NCBI RefSeq assembly: GCF_002494345.1
Contig: NZ_NXNI01000001.1
Coordinates: 3,038,001-3,102,000 of the forward strand
DNA from: Natrinema ejinorense
Lineage (GTDB): Archaea > Halobacteriota > Halobacteria > Halobacteriales > Natrialbaceae
Direction: 5' to 3'
Length of the DNA stretch: 64,000 bases
Below, piece by piece: positions 45,885 to 53,820 of this stretch. The position numbers and the translations under genes are program-made. The notes beneath the pieces are model-generated. The model did not search any database and was not told where the DNA came from. It saw only the letters and a list, made by a program, of their open reading frames with translations. How positions within the stretch are numbered: position 1 is the first letter of the stretch; each line of letters begins with the position of its first letter.

Positions 45885-48128
45885 ATGGCACTCGAGGACT
45901 ATCTCCCCGATCGAATCAGAGAAACGTACAGTACAAAAATCGGGCTCATTTTCGTGTTGGTCGTCGTGATGACGATCCTCGTCTCCGCGCTCTTTTTCGG
46001 CCACGTCACTGGCTCCATCGGTCCGGCGGCCGAAGAACACTTCAGCGACCGGACGGACGACCGCAGCGACGTTGCGGCCGGGTGGCTCGAGACGAACGTC
46101 GAAACGGCGAACGGCCTCGCAACGGACGCGACCGTTCGGACGGGAACCGACGGCGAGATCGGCCAGCGACTCGAGACGGCACAGTCCACTCGCGGGGATC
46201 GAGTCGCCGAGATACACTACGTCGACGGCGACGGCGAGGTACTCGCGAGCAGCGCGGACGGTGCTGTCGGCCGGAATTTCTTCGAGACGGCCGACGTTCA
46301 GGGTCCCACTAACGGCCCCAGTGCCCCCCACGAGGGAGTGGCGACCAACGAATCCGTCCTCTCGTTCGTCACGAGCGTGGCGGGCGAGGACCAGCGATAC
46401 GTCGCCGTCTCCGCGCCCACCGACGCGTTCGCGACGGCCCTCGAGACGGGGGGGCGGACCGTCGTCACGAACGGCGACGGCGAGACGATCGCGACAGTCG
46501 GCGAGGAGCCGGCAGCCGGCGACGAAGCCGTCCTCGGCGCGCTCTCGCCGGAGGGAAGCGACGTCGTCACTGGCACCCCCGACGGTTCCGAGACCGAGTT
46601 TGCGGCGACGGCGGCATCGATCGACGTGGGCGACGCATCGCTGACGGTCACGACCTACGACACCGCAGCGTCCGTCTACGGTCCACAGAAGACCGCGACC
46701 TCCGCACTGTTGGCAGTACTCTTCGTCTTCGTCCTCCATCTCGGACTCGTCGGCGTGATTCTCGGCGGGAACACCTCGCTGTACCTCCGTCGGCTCGGCA
46801 GCAAAGCCGAACGGATGGGAGCGGGCGACCTCGAGGTCGACCTCGAGACCGATCGGGTCGACGAGGTCGGAATCCTCTACGACTCGTTCGCGTCGATGCG
46901 GGACTCGCTGAAGGAGACCTTATCCGACCTCGAGGACCAGCGCGAACGCGCCCGCGAGGCCCAGCAACGGACCGAAGAACGCAACCGAGAGCTCGAGGCC
47001 GAGGCGGAACGCTACAGCGAGGTCATGGCGGCGTGTGCCGACGGCGACCTCGAGGGACGCCTCGACCCCGAGACGGACCACGAGGCGATGGTGTCGATCG
47101 CCGAGGCGTTCAACGAGATGATCGCCGATCTGGAGCAGGCAGTCGCACAGGTCAAGACGATCTCGGCGGAGGTCGCCCGAACGAGTACCGAGGTCCAGAC
47201 CAGTTCCGACGAGATTCGGCGGGCCAGCGAGGAGGTCAGCACGTCGGTCCAGGAGATCTCGGACGGCTCCTCGAAACAGGCCGAGGACCTGGCGGTCGCG
47301 ACGACCGAGGTCAAGGAGATGTCCGCGACCGTCGAGGAGGTCGCTGCGGCCACGAGTACCATCGCCGATCAGTCAGGGCAGGTCGACGAACTGGCGACGG
47401 AGGGCCAGTACGCCGCCGAGGAGACGACCGCCGAGATGCACGCGGCCAGCGACCGAACGGAAGCCGTCGCCGAGACGATCCGGTCGCTGGACGAAGAGGC
47501 CGAACAGATCCAGGACATCGTCGAACTGATCGACGAAATCGCCGGCCAGACTAACATGCTGGCGTTGAACGCGGCCATCGAGTCGGCCCGCTCCGAGAGC
47601 GCCTCGAGCGAGAGCGGCGGCTTCCAGGCCGTCGCCGACGAGGTCAAGGAACTCGCAGAACAGACCCAGGCCGCAGTCGAAGACGTCGAAATCATGATCG
47701 AATCGATACAGCAGCGAGCGACGAAAAGTGCAACGCAGATCGAGGAGGCCGAATCGACGATCGGATCGGCGACCGAACGGGTCGACTCCCTCTCGAACAA
47801 GCTCGACCGGATCGCCATGGAGATCGAACAGGTGACCACTGGCGTCCAGGAGATCGATCAGGCGACCGACGAGCAGGCCAGTTCCGCCGAGGAGCTCGCG
47901 ACGATCGTCCAGGACGTCGCAAGCGTCGCCAACGAGACGACGTCGCAAGCCCAGCAGGCCGCGGCGGCCGCCGAGGAGACGACCGCGACGATTACCGACG
48001 TTTCCGCGGAGGCGACGCGACTCGACGAGCGGGCGGCCGAACTCGCGGACGCCGTCGACGAGTTCACCGTCTCGAATAGGATCGATTCGACTGCAACCAT
48101 CGCGGGGCACGGAGGTGAGTCCCGATGA
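45885..48128 (+). CDS. HtrII-type transducer (methyl-accepting protein) with extracellular domain
   Basis: The protein has 747 residues. The N-terminus YLPDRIRETYSTKIGLIFV matches that of HtrII transducers, and TM1 spans about 19-39, TM2 about 271-294. Between them lies a 230-residue extracellular domain, as in HtrII proteins that also sense chemicals. A HAMP domain (from about 300), a second HAMP-like segment, and a long coiled-coil signalling domain follow, with tip QTNMLALNAAIESAR and VADEVKELAEQTQ. It signals to CheA to set flagellar rotation. Its TGA overlaps the opsin-like gene by 4 nt. Confidence 0.88.
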   Translation: MALEDYLPDRIRETYSTKIGLIFVLVVVMTILVSALFFGHVTGSIGPAAEEHFSDRTDDRSDVAAGWLETNVETANGLATDATVRTGTDGEIGQRLETAQSTRGDRVAEIHYVDGDGEVLASSADGAVGRNFFETADVQGPTNGPSAPHEGVATNESVLSFVTSVAGEDQRYVAVSAPTDAFATALETGGRTVVTNGDGETIATVGEEPAAGDEAVLGALSPEGSDVVTGTPDGSETEFAATAASIDVGDASLTVTTYDTAASVYGPQKTATSALLAVLFVFVLHLGLVGVILGGNTSLYLRRLGSKAERMGAGDLEVDLETDRVDEVGILYDSFASMRDSLKETLSDLEDQRERAREAQQRTEERNRELEAEAERYSEVMAACADGDLEGRLDPETDHEAMVSIAEAFNEMIADLEQAVAQVKTISAEVARTSTEVQTSSDEIRRASEEVSTSVQEISDGSSKQAEDLAVATTEVKEMSATVEEVAAATSTIADQSGQVDELATEGQYAAEETTAEMHAASDRTEAVAETIRSLDEEAEQIQDIVELIDEIAGQTNMLALNAAIESARSESASSESGGFQAVADEVKELAEQTQAAVEDVEIMIESIQQRATKSATQIEEAESTIGSATERVDSLSNKLDRIAMEIEQVTTGVQEIDQATDEQASSAEELATIVQDVASVANETTSQAQQAAAAAEETTATITDVSAEATRLDERAAELADAVDEFTVSNRIDSTATIAGHGGESR

Positions 48129-48889
48129 TATCCGAACTCCGACTCTATCGGATCACGTGTTACGTGATGGCAGCGGCAACCGTGTTCTTCCTGCTCTGGG
48201 CGAGCCGGTTTCCAAAGGGGAAGCGGCGCTACTACCTCCCGATTCCGGTCCTCTGTGGGATCCTGTCGCTGGCGTACTTCGGCATGTCGATCGAGTTCTA
48301 CCAGGTGACGACGCCGACGGAGCAACCGATTCAGACGAGTCGGTACGTCGACTACTTCCTCACGGGCCCGCTGATGGTTACCATCGCGGGCATCGTTGCC
48401 GGTGCATCACGTCGACAGTTGGTCGCGCTCAACGTCGTCATGGTCGGCTGGACGGGTGCCACGCTCGCCGGCTACTTCCTCACGGAGCCGACGGTGTACG
48501 TGGCCAACGTCGCCAATTTCGTCCTGCTCGGTGTGCTCGCCTACATGTTGATCTGGCCGATCACGCGACGCTCCGGCGAGAAAAGCGGCGAGCGCGTCCT
48601 GCTCTACGGCAAGCTCCGGAACCTGCTGTTGATACTGTTCGGAGCGTACCTCGTCATCGGCCTCATGTCGCGGCAGGGCTTTGGACTACTCGACGCCTTC
48701 AGTGGGATCTTCATCGGGAGCTACATCGACTTCCTCACGCGGACCGGGTTCTGTCTGCTGGTGCTCCGGGCGACCAGTGCCACCGACCAGATCATCGGGG
48801 AGATCAAATCGGGCGGCGCAGGTGAGGGCGGATCGGACGGCGTCGCCCTCGAGCAGTCGGACGACGCCGCGGTCGAGCCGGCCGACTGA
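48125..48889 (+). CDS. Sensory rhodopsin II-like seven-helix protein lacking the retinal lysine
   Basis: The protein has 254 residues and seven helices. It aligns end to end with pharaonis SRII with offset +1: R73, D76 and T80 in SRYVDYFLTGP, Y175 in FGAY, Y200 and D202-T205 in YIDFLTRTGF. The Schiff-base Lys is Arg206 (codon CGG at 48740-48742), confirmed in the base sequence. Pocket residues are also changed: W to Y77, T to G81, W to F172, P to L176, W to G179. Retinal binding is thus unlikely, while signalling residues (Y175, T205, Y200) are kept. It overlaps the transducer by 4 nt, as in normal htrII-sopII operons. An acidic tail follows residue 225. Confidence 0.85.
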   Translation: MISELRLYRITCYVMAAATVFFLLWASRFPKGKRRYYLPIPVLCGILSLAYFGMSIEFYQVTTPTEQPIQTSRYVDYFLTGPLMVTIAGIVAGASRRQLVALNVVMVGWTGATLAGYFLTEPTVYVANVANFVLLGVLAYMLIWPITRRSGEKSGERVLLYGKLRNLLLILFGAYLVIGLMSRQGFGLLDAFSGIFIGSYIDFLTRTGFCLLVLRATSATDQIIGEIKSGGAGEGGSDGVALEQSDDAAVEPAD

Positions 48890-48987
48890 CGGCGACGCGG
48901 CCGAACCACCATCGGATCTGACAGCAGGCGATCTGTTTTATACGCCGGTCCGTCGTAGGGACGGGACAGCAACTGTTGGCTTCGAGG

Positions 48988-49743
48988 ATGAACACACAAC
49001 GGACGGACCCCTTTCGATGGCCTTTCGCGGACGAGTCGTCGCCGAAAACACCACACGTCGCTTCGATGACCTGGCGCGACGGGCTATTCGCCCACTGGCC
49101 GGTCGACCCCGACGATCTCCGCCCGCACGTCCCGGAGCAGGTGAGCCTCGAGACGCGAGACGGCCGCGCCTGGGTGAGCGTGCTCCCGTTCGTGCTCACG
49201 AACGTCGGATTCCGCGGGACGCCGTCGATAACGCGGCTGGCCTTCCCCGAACTCAACGTCCGGACGTACGTCCGCTATCGGGGCGATCCCGGCCTGTTTT
49301 TCTTCAGTATCGATATCGGGAACTCGCTGGTCGCGGCGACCGTCCGCCGGACGACTCGGCTGCCCGTCTGCCACGCCCGGATGCGGGTCAGCGCCACCGA
49401 GGAAAACCACGTCGCCTTCGAAAGCGAGCGGCGGGAGGGTGAACCTGAACCCGCTCGATTCGTTGCGACCTATCGCCCGAACGGTCAGGTATTCACCGCC
49501 GATCCGGGGACCCTCGAATACTGGCTCACGGCGCGACGCCGGTTCTACGCGTCGGAAGCCGCCGGTGTGCTGACCGGCGAGATCGCACACGATCCGTGGC
49601 CGCTCCAGCCGGCCGACGTGACGATCTACGAGAACACGATGCTCGAGGCCAACGACCTGCCGACGCCGACCGGCGACCCGATCGTCCACTACGCCGACGA
49701 GTTGTCGATGACGGGCGCGATTCCCCGACGAATCGGAACCTGA
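48988..49743 (+). CDS. DUF2071 (YqjF-type) protein
   Basis: The protein has 251 residues. Family features: MTWRDGLFAHWPVDPDDLRPHVPE at the start, ARMRVSATEENHVAF, then the C-terminal EYWLTARRRFYASEAAGVLTGEIAHDPWPLQPAD. DUF2071 has an acetoacetate decarboxylase-like fold; its activity is unknown. The ATG at 48988 is used; a TTG 12 nt upstream is also in frame. Confidence 0.9.
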   Translation: MNTQRTDPFRWPFADESSPKTPHVASMTWRDGLFAHWPVDPDDLRPHVPEQVSLETRDGRAWVSVLPFVLTNVGFRGTPSITRLAFPELNVRTYVRYRGDPGLFFFSIDIGNSLVAATVRRTTRLPVCHARMRVSATEENHVAFESERREGEPEPARFVATYRPNGQVFTADPGTLEYWLTARRRFYASEAAGVLTGEIAHDPWPLQPADVTIYENTMLEANDLPTPTGDPIVHYADELSMTGAIPRRIGT

Positions 49744-49774
49744 TCGAGTGCTCAGTCGGGACGGTCCGAGGGGG

Positions 49775-49892
49775 CCAACTGAAACGGAGTACACACGATC
49801 GCATAGTCCGCGGTTCTCGCTCGCGTCGTTCGCGCCGAACCGCGCTCGCGTCGTTCGATCGGGTGTGCAGTGGCGGGCAGTGGCTACTATAG
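49775..49892. repeat. CTATAGTAGC-family palindrome, enlarged by a nested GGTTC..GAACC element
   Basis: The ends caactgaaac and cagtggctactatag match the neighbouring copy, but the loop is expanded by about 45 bases. The insert contains CGGTTC (49811-49816) and GAACCG (49837-49842) as an inverted pair and two copies of gctcgcgtcgttcg (49820-49833 and 49843-49856). It shares its last six bases with the next copy. Confidence 0.6.
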
Positions 49893-49972
49893 TAGCAACT
49901 GAAACGATTTACATACTGATCGCAATGCTGTCGTGCGATCAGGTGTGCAATGACTTTCAGTGGCTACTATAG
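49887..49972. repeat. CTATAGTAGC-family palindromic element, intact 86-bp copy
   Basis: The element starts ctatagtagcaactgaaa and ends with the near-perfect inverse tttcagtggctactatag. The core stem ctgatcgca/tgcgatcag (49916-49924 and 49934-49942) has a 9-nt loop. The whole 86 bases can fold on itself. Size and terminal inverted repeats suggest a MITE or REP-like element. Confidence 0.75.
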
Positions 49973-50117
49973 CATCCCCGGTTCCGGGGCCACCGATCGC
50001 CGTTCGAACCGCCGAGAGAGCGCGTGTAACAGGGGTATCGACTCCCCTATCACTATAGAAGCACGCATCGTTGGATTTGTTAACTATGGAGTGAAACAAC
50101 TTTTACACACAAGACAA

Positions 50118-51557
50118 ATGTCAATTGAAAATGCAGAATTGACCGACAACGACCGGAATTCGTTCATCTACGTCGTCGCGGCGTTGGCCGCGCTCAACGG
50201 GTTACTGTTCGGGTTCGACACTGGCGTCATCTCCGGCGCGATGTTGTACATTCGAAACACGTTCGAACTGACGGCCGTGTTCGGGTATTCGATGAACGCC
50301 TCGCTAGTCGAGGGGATCATCGTCAGCGGGGCGATGATCGGCGCGATCATCGGGGCGGCGCTGGGCGGCCGACTCGCGGATCGACTCGGTCGACGACGAC
50401 TCATCCTCGTGGGTGCCGTCGTCTTCTTCGTCGGGTCGCTCATCATGGCGATCGCGCCGACCGTCGAGATACTGATCCTCGGTCGAATCGTTGACGGGAT
50501 CGGCGTGGGCTTCGCCTCGGTCGTCGGTCCGCTGTACATCTCGGAGATCTCACCGCCGAAGATCCGCGGATCGCTGGTTTCGCTGAATCAGTTGACGATC
50601 ACGAGCGGCATCCTCATCGCGTACCTCGTGAACTTCGCGTTCGCCGCCGGCGGCGAGTGGCGCTGGATGCTCGGCCTCGGCATGGTCCCCGCCGCGGTCC
50701 TGTTCGTCGGCATGTTGTTCATGCCCGAGAGCCCCCGCTGGCTCTACGAGCACGGCCGTGAGAGCGACGCTCGCGAGGTGCTCGCCAGGACCCGCGTCGA
50801 GACGCGGGTCGAAGACGAACTGCGCGAGATCAAAGAGACGGTCCGCACCGAATCCGGGACGCTCCGCGACCTCTTCGAGCCGTGGGTGCGGCCGATGCTG
50901 ATCGTCGGCGTCGGCCTGGCGGCGTTCCAGCAGGTGACCGGCATCAACACGGTCATGTACTACGCGCCGACGATCCTCGAGTCGACCGGCTTCGCGGACA
51001 CCGCCTCGATCCTCGCGACCGTCGGTATCGGCGTCGTCAACGTCGTCATGACCGTCGTCGCGGTGCTGTTGATCGACCGCACCGGACGCCGACCGCTGTT
51101 GCTCTCGGGATTGGCCGGGATGACCGTCATGCTCGCCGTCCTCGGGGTCGCGTTCTACCTGCCCGGCCTCTCGGGCGCGATCGGCTGGATCGCGACCGGG
51201 AGCCTGATGCTGTACGTCGCGTTCTTCGCGATCGGGCTCGGACCGGTCTTCTGGCTGCTGATCTCCGAGATCTACCCGATGGAGATCCGCGGGACGGCGA
51301 TGGGCGTCGTCACCGTCGTCAACTGGGCCGGCAACCTGCTCGTGTCGCTGACCTTCCTCCGACTGATCGACGTCGTCGGCCAGACGGGAACGTTCTGGCT
51401 GTACGGCGCGCTCTCGGTGCTCGCGTTGCTCTTCTGTTATCGGCTCGTGCCCGAGACGAAGGGACGCTCGCTCGAGGCGATCGAGGCCGACCTCCGCGAG
51501 ACGGCGTTCGGACGCGACGCCGGCGAACAGCCCCGCGCGACCGAGGTCGACGATTAA
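50118..51557 (+). CDS. Sugar porter family MFS transporter
   Basis: The protein has 479 residues with twelve predicted helices. Sugar-porter motifs: FGFDTGVISGAMLY, GGRLADRLGRRR (loop 2-3), PESPRWLYEHGR, QQVTGINTVMYYAP and PETKGRSLEAIE. It probably takes up a sugar with protons or sodium; the substrate is not defined. The ATG at 50118 lies about 15 nt downstream of the acttttacac stretch. Confidence 0.93.
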   Translation: MSIENAELTDNDRNSFIYVVAALAALNGLLFGFDTGVISGAMLYIRNTFELTAVFGYSMNASLVEGIIVSGAMIGAIIGAALGGRLADRLGRRRLILVGAVVFFVGSLIMAIAPTVEILILGRIVDGIGVGFASVVGPLYISEISPPKIRGSLVSLNQLTITSGILIAYLVNFAFAAGGEWRWMLGLGMVPAAVLFVGMLFMPESPRWLYEHGRESDAREVLARTRVETRVEDELREIKETVRTESGTLRDLFEPWVRPMLIVGVGLAAFQQVTGINTVMYYAPTILESTGFADTASILATVGIGVVNVVMTVVAVLLIDRTGRRPLLLSGLAGMTVMLAVLGVAFYLPGLSGAIGWIATGSLMLYVAFFAIGLGPVFWLLISEIYPMEIRGTAMGVVTVVNWAGNLLVSLTFLRLIDVVGQTGTFWLYGALSVLALLFCYRLVPETKGRSLEAIEADLRETAFGRDAGEQPRATEVDD

Positions 51558-51615
51558 CGGTCGAGAATCGGCCGGTCGAGTCGCGTCGTCGGTTCGACGG
51601 CTGCGAACGGACTGC

Positions 51616-52608
51616 CTACTGGCCCGTCTCGATCATCCCGAAGTCGTAGCCGGCGTCGTTCTCGCGGGCGGTCTCGTAGACGACTCGTGCGGCCGCAACG
51701 TCCTGAATCGCGAGCCCGGTCGAATCGAAGACCGTGAGGCCAGTGTCGGCGGTCCGGCCGTCCTTCGCACCGACGACGAGTTCGCCGATCTCCCCGTGGA
51801 TGTCCGCGTCGGTTAGGACCCCCTCGCCGTAGGGCACGTTGATCTCGCCGGAGTGGGTACACTGCTCGTGGTCGTCGATGACGATCCGCGCTGCCTGCAG
51901 TAGGTCGTCGCTCAACTCGTGTTTCCCCGCCGCGTCGGCCCCGATCGCGTTGACGTGTGTCCGTTCGCCCACGTCCTCGAGTCCCACGATCGGCTCTTCG
52001 ACTGGGGTCACGGTCGAGAGGATATCACAGTGGCCCGCCTCGGAAATCGACCCCGCGCGAACGTCGAACCGGTCCCCGTAGCTGTCGACGAAGCGCTCGA
52101 CGCGTTCCTCGTCGGGGTCGGAGACGACGACCTCCTCGATCGGTCGGACCTCGCTGATCGCCTCGAGTTGCATGTACGACTGGACGCCGGCCCCGACGAT
52201 GCCCAGACTCGAGGCGTCGTCGACGGCGAGGTAGTCGGTGGCGACGGCCGCGGCCGCGCCGGTGCGTTTCATGGTGAGCGTCGTCCCGTCCATGATCGCC
52301 AGCGGGAACGCGGTCTCGGGGTCGGAGTAGATCATCGTCCCCAGGACCGTCGGCAGGTCGTGATCCTCGGGGTTGTCCGGGTGGACGTTGACCCACTTCA
52401 GTCCGGCGGCGTCCCACTCGTCGGTCTCGAGATAGGCGGGCATCGACCGGAAGTCGCCGTTGTACTGGGGCAGGTCGATGTAGGACTTCGCCGGCATTTG
52501 CGTGTCGCCGCGCTCGAAGGCCCCGAAGGCCCGCTCGACCGCGTCGATGACCTCGGACAGTCGCGCGAACTCGTCGACATCGTCGCTGTCCAACAGAAGC
52601 GTGTTCAT
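51616..52608 (-). CDS. Ornithine cyclodeaminase/mu-crystallin family protein, possible alanine dehydrogenase
   Basis: The protein has 330 residues. The Rossmann motif SLGIVGAGVQSYMQLEA is central. PAKSYIDLPQYNGDFRSMPAY and KWVNVHPDNP are family blocks, TMKRTGAAAAVATDYLA contains the conserved Lys/Arg. Archaeal members often act as alanine dehydrogenase rather than ornithine cyclodeaminase; the sequence does not decide. It is convergent with the sugar transporter. Confidence 0.88.
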   Translation of the reverse strand: MNTLLLDSDDVDEFARLSEVIDAVERAFGAFERGDTQMPAKSYIDLPQYNGDFRSMPAYLETDEWDAAGLKWVNVHPDNPEDHDLPTVLGTMIYSDPETAFPLAIMDGTTLTMKRTGAAAAVATDYLAVDDASSLGIVGAGVQSYMQLEAISEVRPIEEVVVSDPDEERVERFVDSYGDRFDVRAGSISEAGHCDILSTVTPVEEPIVGLEDVGERTHVNAIGADAAGKHELSDDLLQAARIVIDDHEQCTHSGEINVPYGEGVLTDADIHGEIGELVVGAKDGRTADTGLTVFDSTGLAIQDVAAARVVYETARENDAGYDFGMIETGQ

Positions 52609-52727
52609 ATCCGCGAATATTGCGGGCTCGTACTTAGTTCGTCGTGAATCGACGGGCGTGTGCGAGACGGGACCGTTCGGTATACCGTCCGATACCACCG
52701 AACGACGATGATCGGCACCAGTGACGG

Positions 52728-53504
52728 TCAGGCCGTCACCCGGAGCAACACGACGCCGGTCCGATACGACGCCAGTCGCTCGTCGCCGTTCCCCGCAGGT
52801 TCGTACCGGAACTCGAACGCATCCTCGAGGGCGGTCGGCGCGTCCGCCAGCAACGCTCTGATCCGCCGGCGGTCGTCGGCCGACACGTCCATCCGATCGA
52901 GCCAGGCGTCGACCTCGAGACGGCGACTCGTCTCGTGGACCGTCTCGACCGTCAGCCCCGTCGCCGCGAACCAGTCGCGCCACTGTGTCAGAGCGTAGGT
53001 CGCCACGTGACTCGAATCTCGAAGCCGTTCGATCCGATTCACGTACGCCGCCAGTTCCGGATCGGCCGGCACGCAGAGGTCCTCGAGGGCGAGTACGCCC
53101 CCCGGTGCGAGCACTCGCTCGACCTCCGCGAGGAACGCCTCGGGGTCGGGAAAGTGGTGGGCCGCGAATCGGCAGGTGACCGCATCGACGCTGTCCGTCG
53201 CGACGGGGAGCCCCTCGGCGTCGACGACGGCTCCCTCGAGCCCGTCATACTCGGTCGTCGCCGTCGCGACCATCTCCGGGGAGAGATCCGCCGCGACCAC
53301 CCTCGAGACGCCCGCCTCGGCCAGCGAACCGGCGACGTGGCCCGCACCAGTTGCGACGTCGAGTGCGCACGTCGCGTCGGAACACCAGTCGACGAGTCGC
53401 TCGAGGTCCGCACCCCGCTTGAGGACGTCCCCCTCCAGATAGCCGTCCGCGGCCCCGCCGAAAGCGTTCGCGACGTCTCGCTTTCTGTCGGTGTCGTTCG
53501 TCAC
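52728..53504 (-). CDS. Class I SAM-dependent methyltransferase
   Basis: The protein has 258 residues. The SAM motif ALDVATGAGHVAGSLAEAG lies at about 47-65, with the motif II acidic residue in VVAADLSPEM, and AEGLPVATDSVDAVTCRFAAHHF and LAPGGVLALED following. It is of the UbiE/COQ5-like type. The substrate is unknown. No operon partner is evident. Confidence 0.87.
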   Translation of the reverse strand: MTNDTDRKRDVANAFGGAADGYLEGDVLKRGADLERLVDWCSDATCALDVATGAGHVAGSLAEAGVSRVVAADLSPEMVATATTEYDGLEGAVVDAEGLPVATDSVDAVTCRFAAHHFPDPEAFLAEVERVLAPGGVLALEDLCVPADPELAAYVNRIERLRDSSHVATYALTQWRDWFAATGLTVETVHETSRRLEVDAWLDRMDVSADDRRRIRALLADAPTALEDAFEFRYEPAGNGDERLASYRTGVVLLRVTA

Positions 53505-53820
53505 GACCGATTATCGTTCGTACGCGTACATGATAGTTTCGTGAGGGGAGTTCGCGGACGGCAGTCGCTCGAGAAAACCACGAGGAACGAGTTCGGGAGC
53601 GGCGACGAAACGGCAAAGAAGATGGGGCGACTCGGAACGGCAGAGACGGCAGTCGAAACGACGACATCTCCCACCGCGAGGGCCGTCAGGCCCGAGTGGG
53701 CCGACGACCGACCCGTCGGGGAGAGAGGGGCGCTTAAATTTCGGTTTGGCTCGCGGGTCGCATTCGCTCCCCGCTCGCATTTACGAGGTTCTCACTCGCT
53801 TCGCTCGTTCCGAACCTCGC
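53505..53820. other. Noncoding region between methyltransferase and thermosome genes
   Basis: These 316 bases contain no supported gene. The last 40 hold an inverted repeat, CGAGGTTC (53784-53791) and GAACCTCG (53812-53819), directly after the thermosome stop. A gcttaaattt stretch at about 53731-53740 is AT-rich. Confidence 0.5.
53784..53819. terminator. Hairpin after the thermosome stop codon
   Basis: The 8-bp stem cgaggttc/gaacctcg has a 20-nt loop with tcactcgcttcgctcgttcc. On the minus strand it comes just after the thermosome TAG. Its inner sequence is about 25/30 identical to the insert at 49812-49841, so it may be a mobile repeat used as terminator. Confidence 0.45.

Larger units (their letters stand above)
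49744..50117. other. Noncoding region with two joined palindromic repeats before a sugar transporter
   Basis: These 374 bases hold two joined palindromes (49775-49972), then a spacer. A gttaactatgg and aacttttacac stretch (about 50080-50110) is a likely promoter for the transporter. No gene is supported. Confidence 0.6.
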
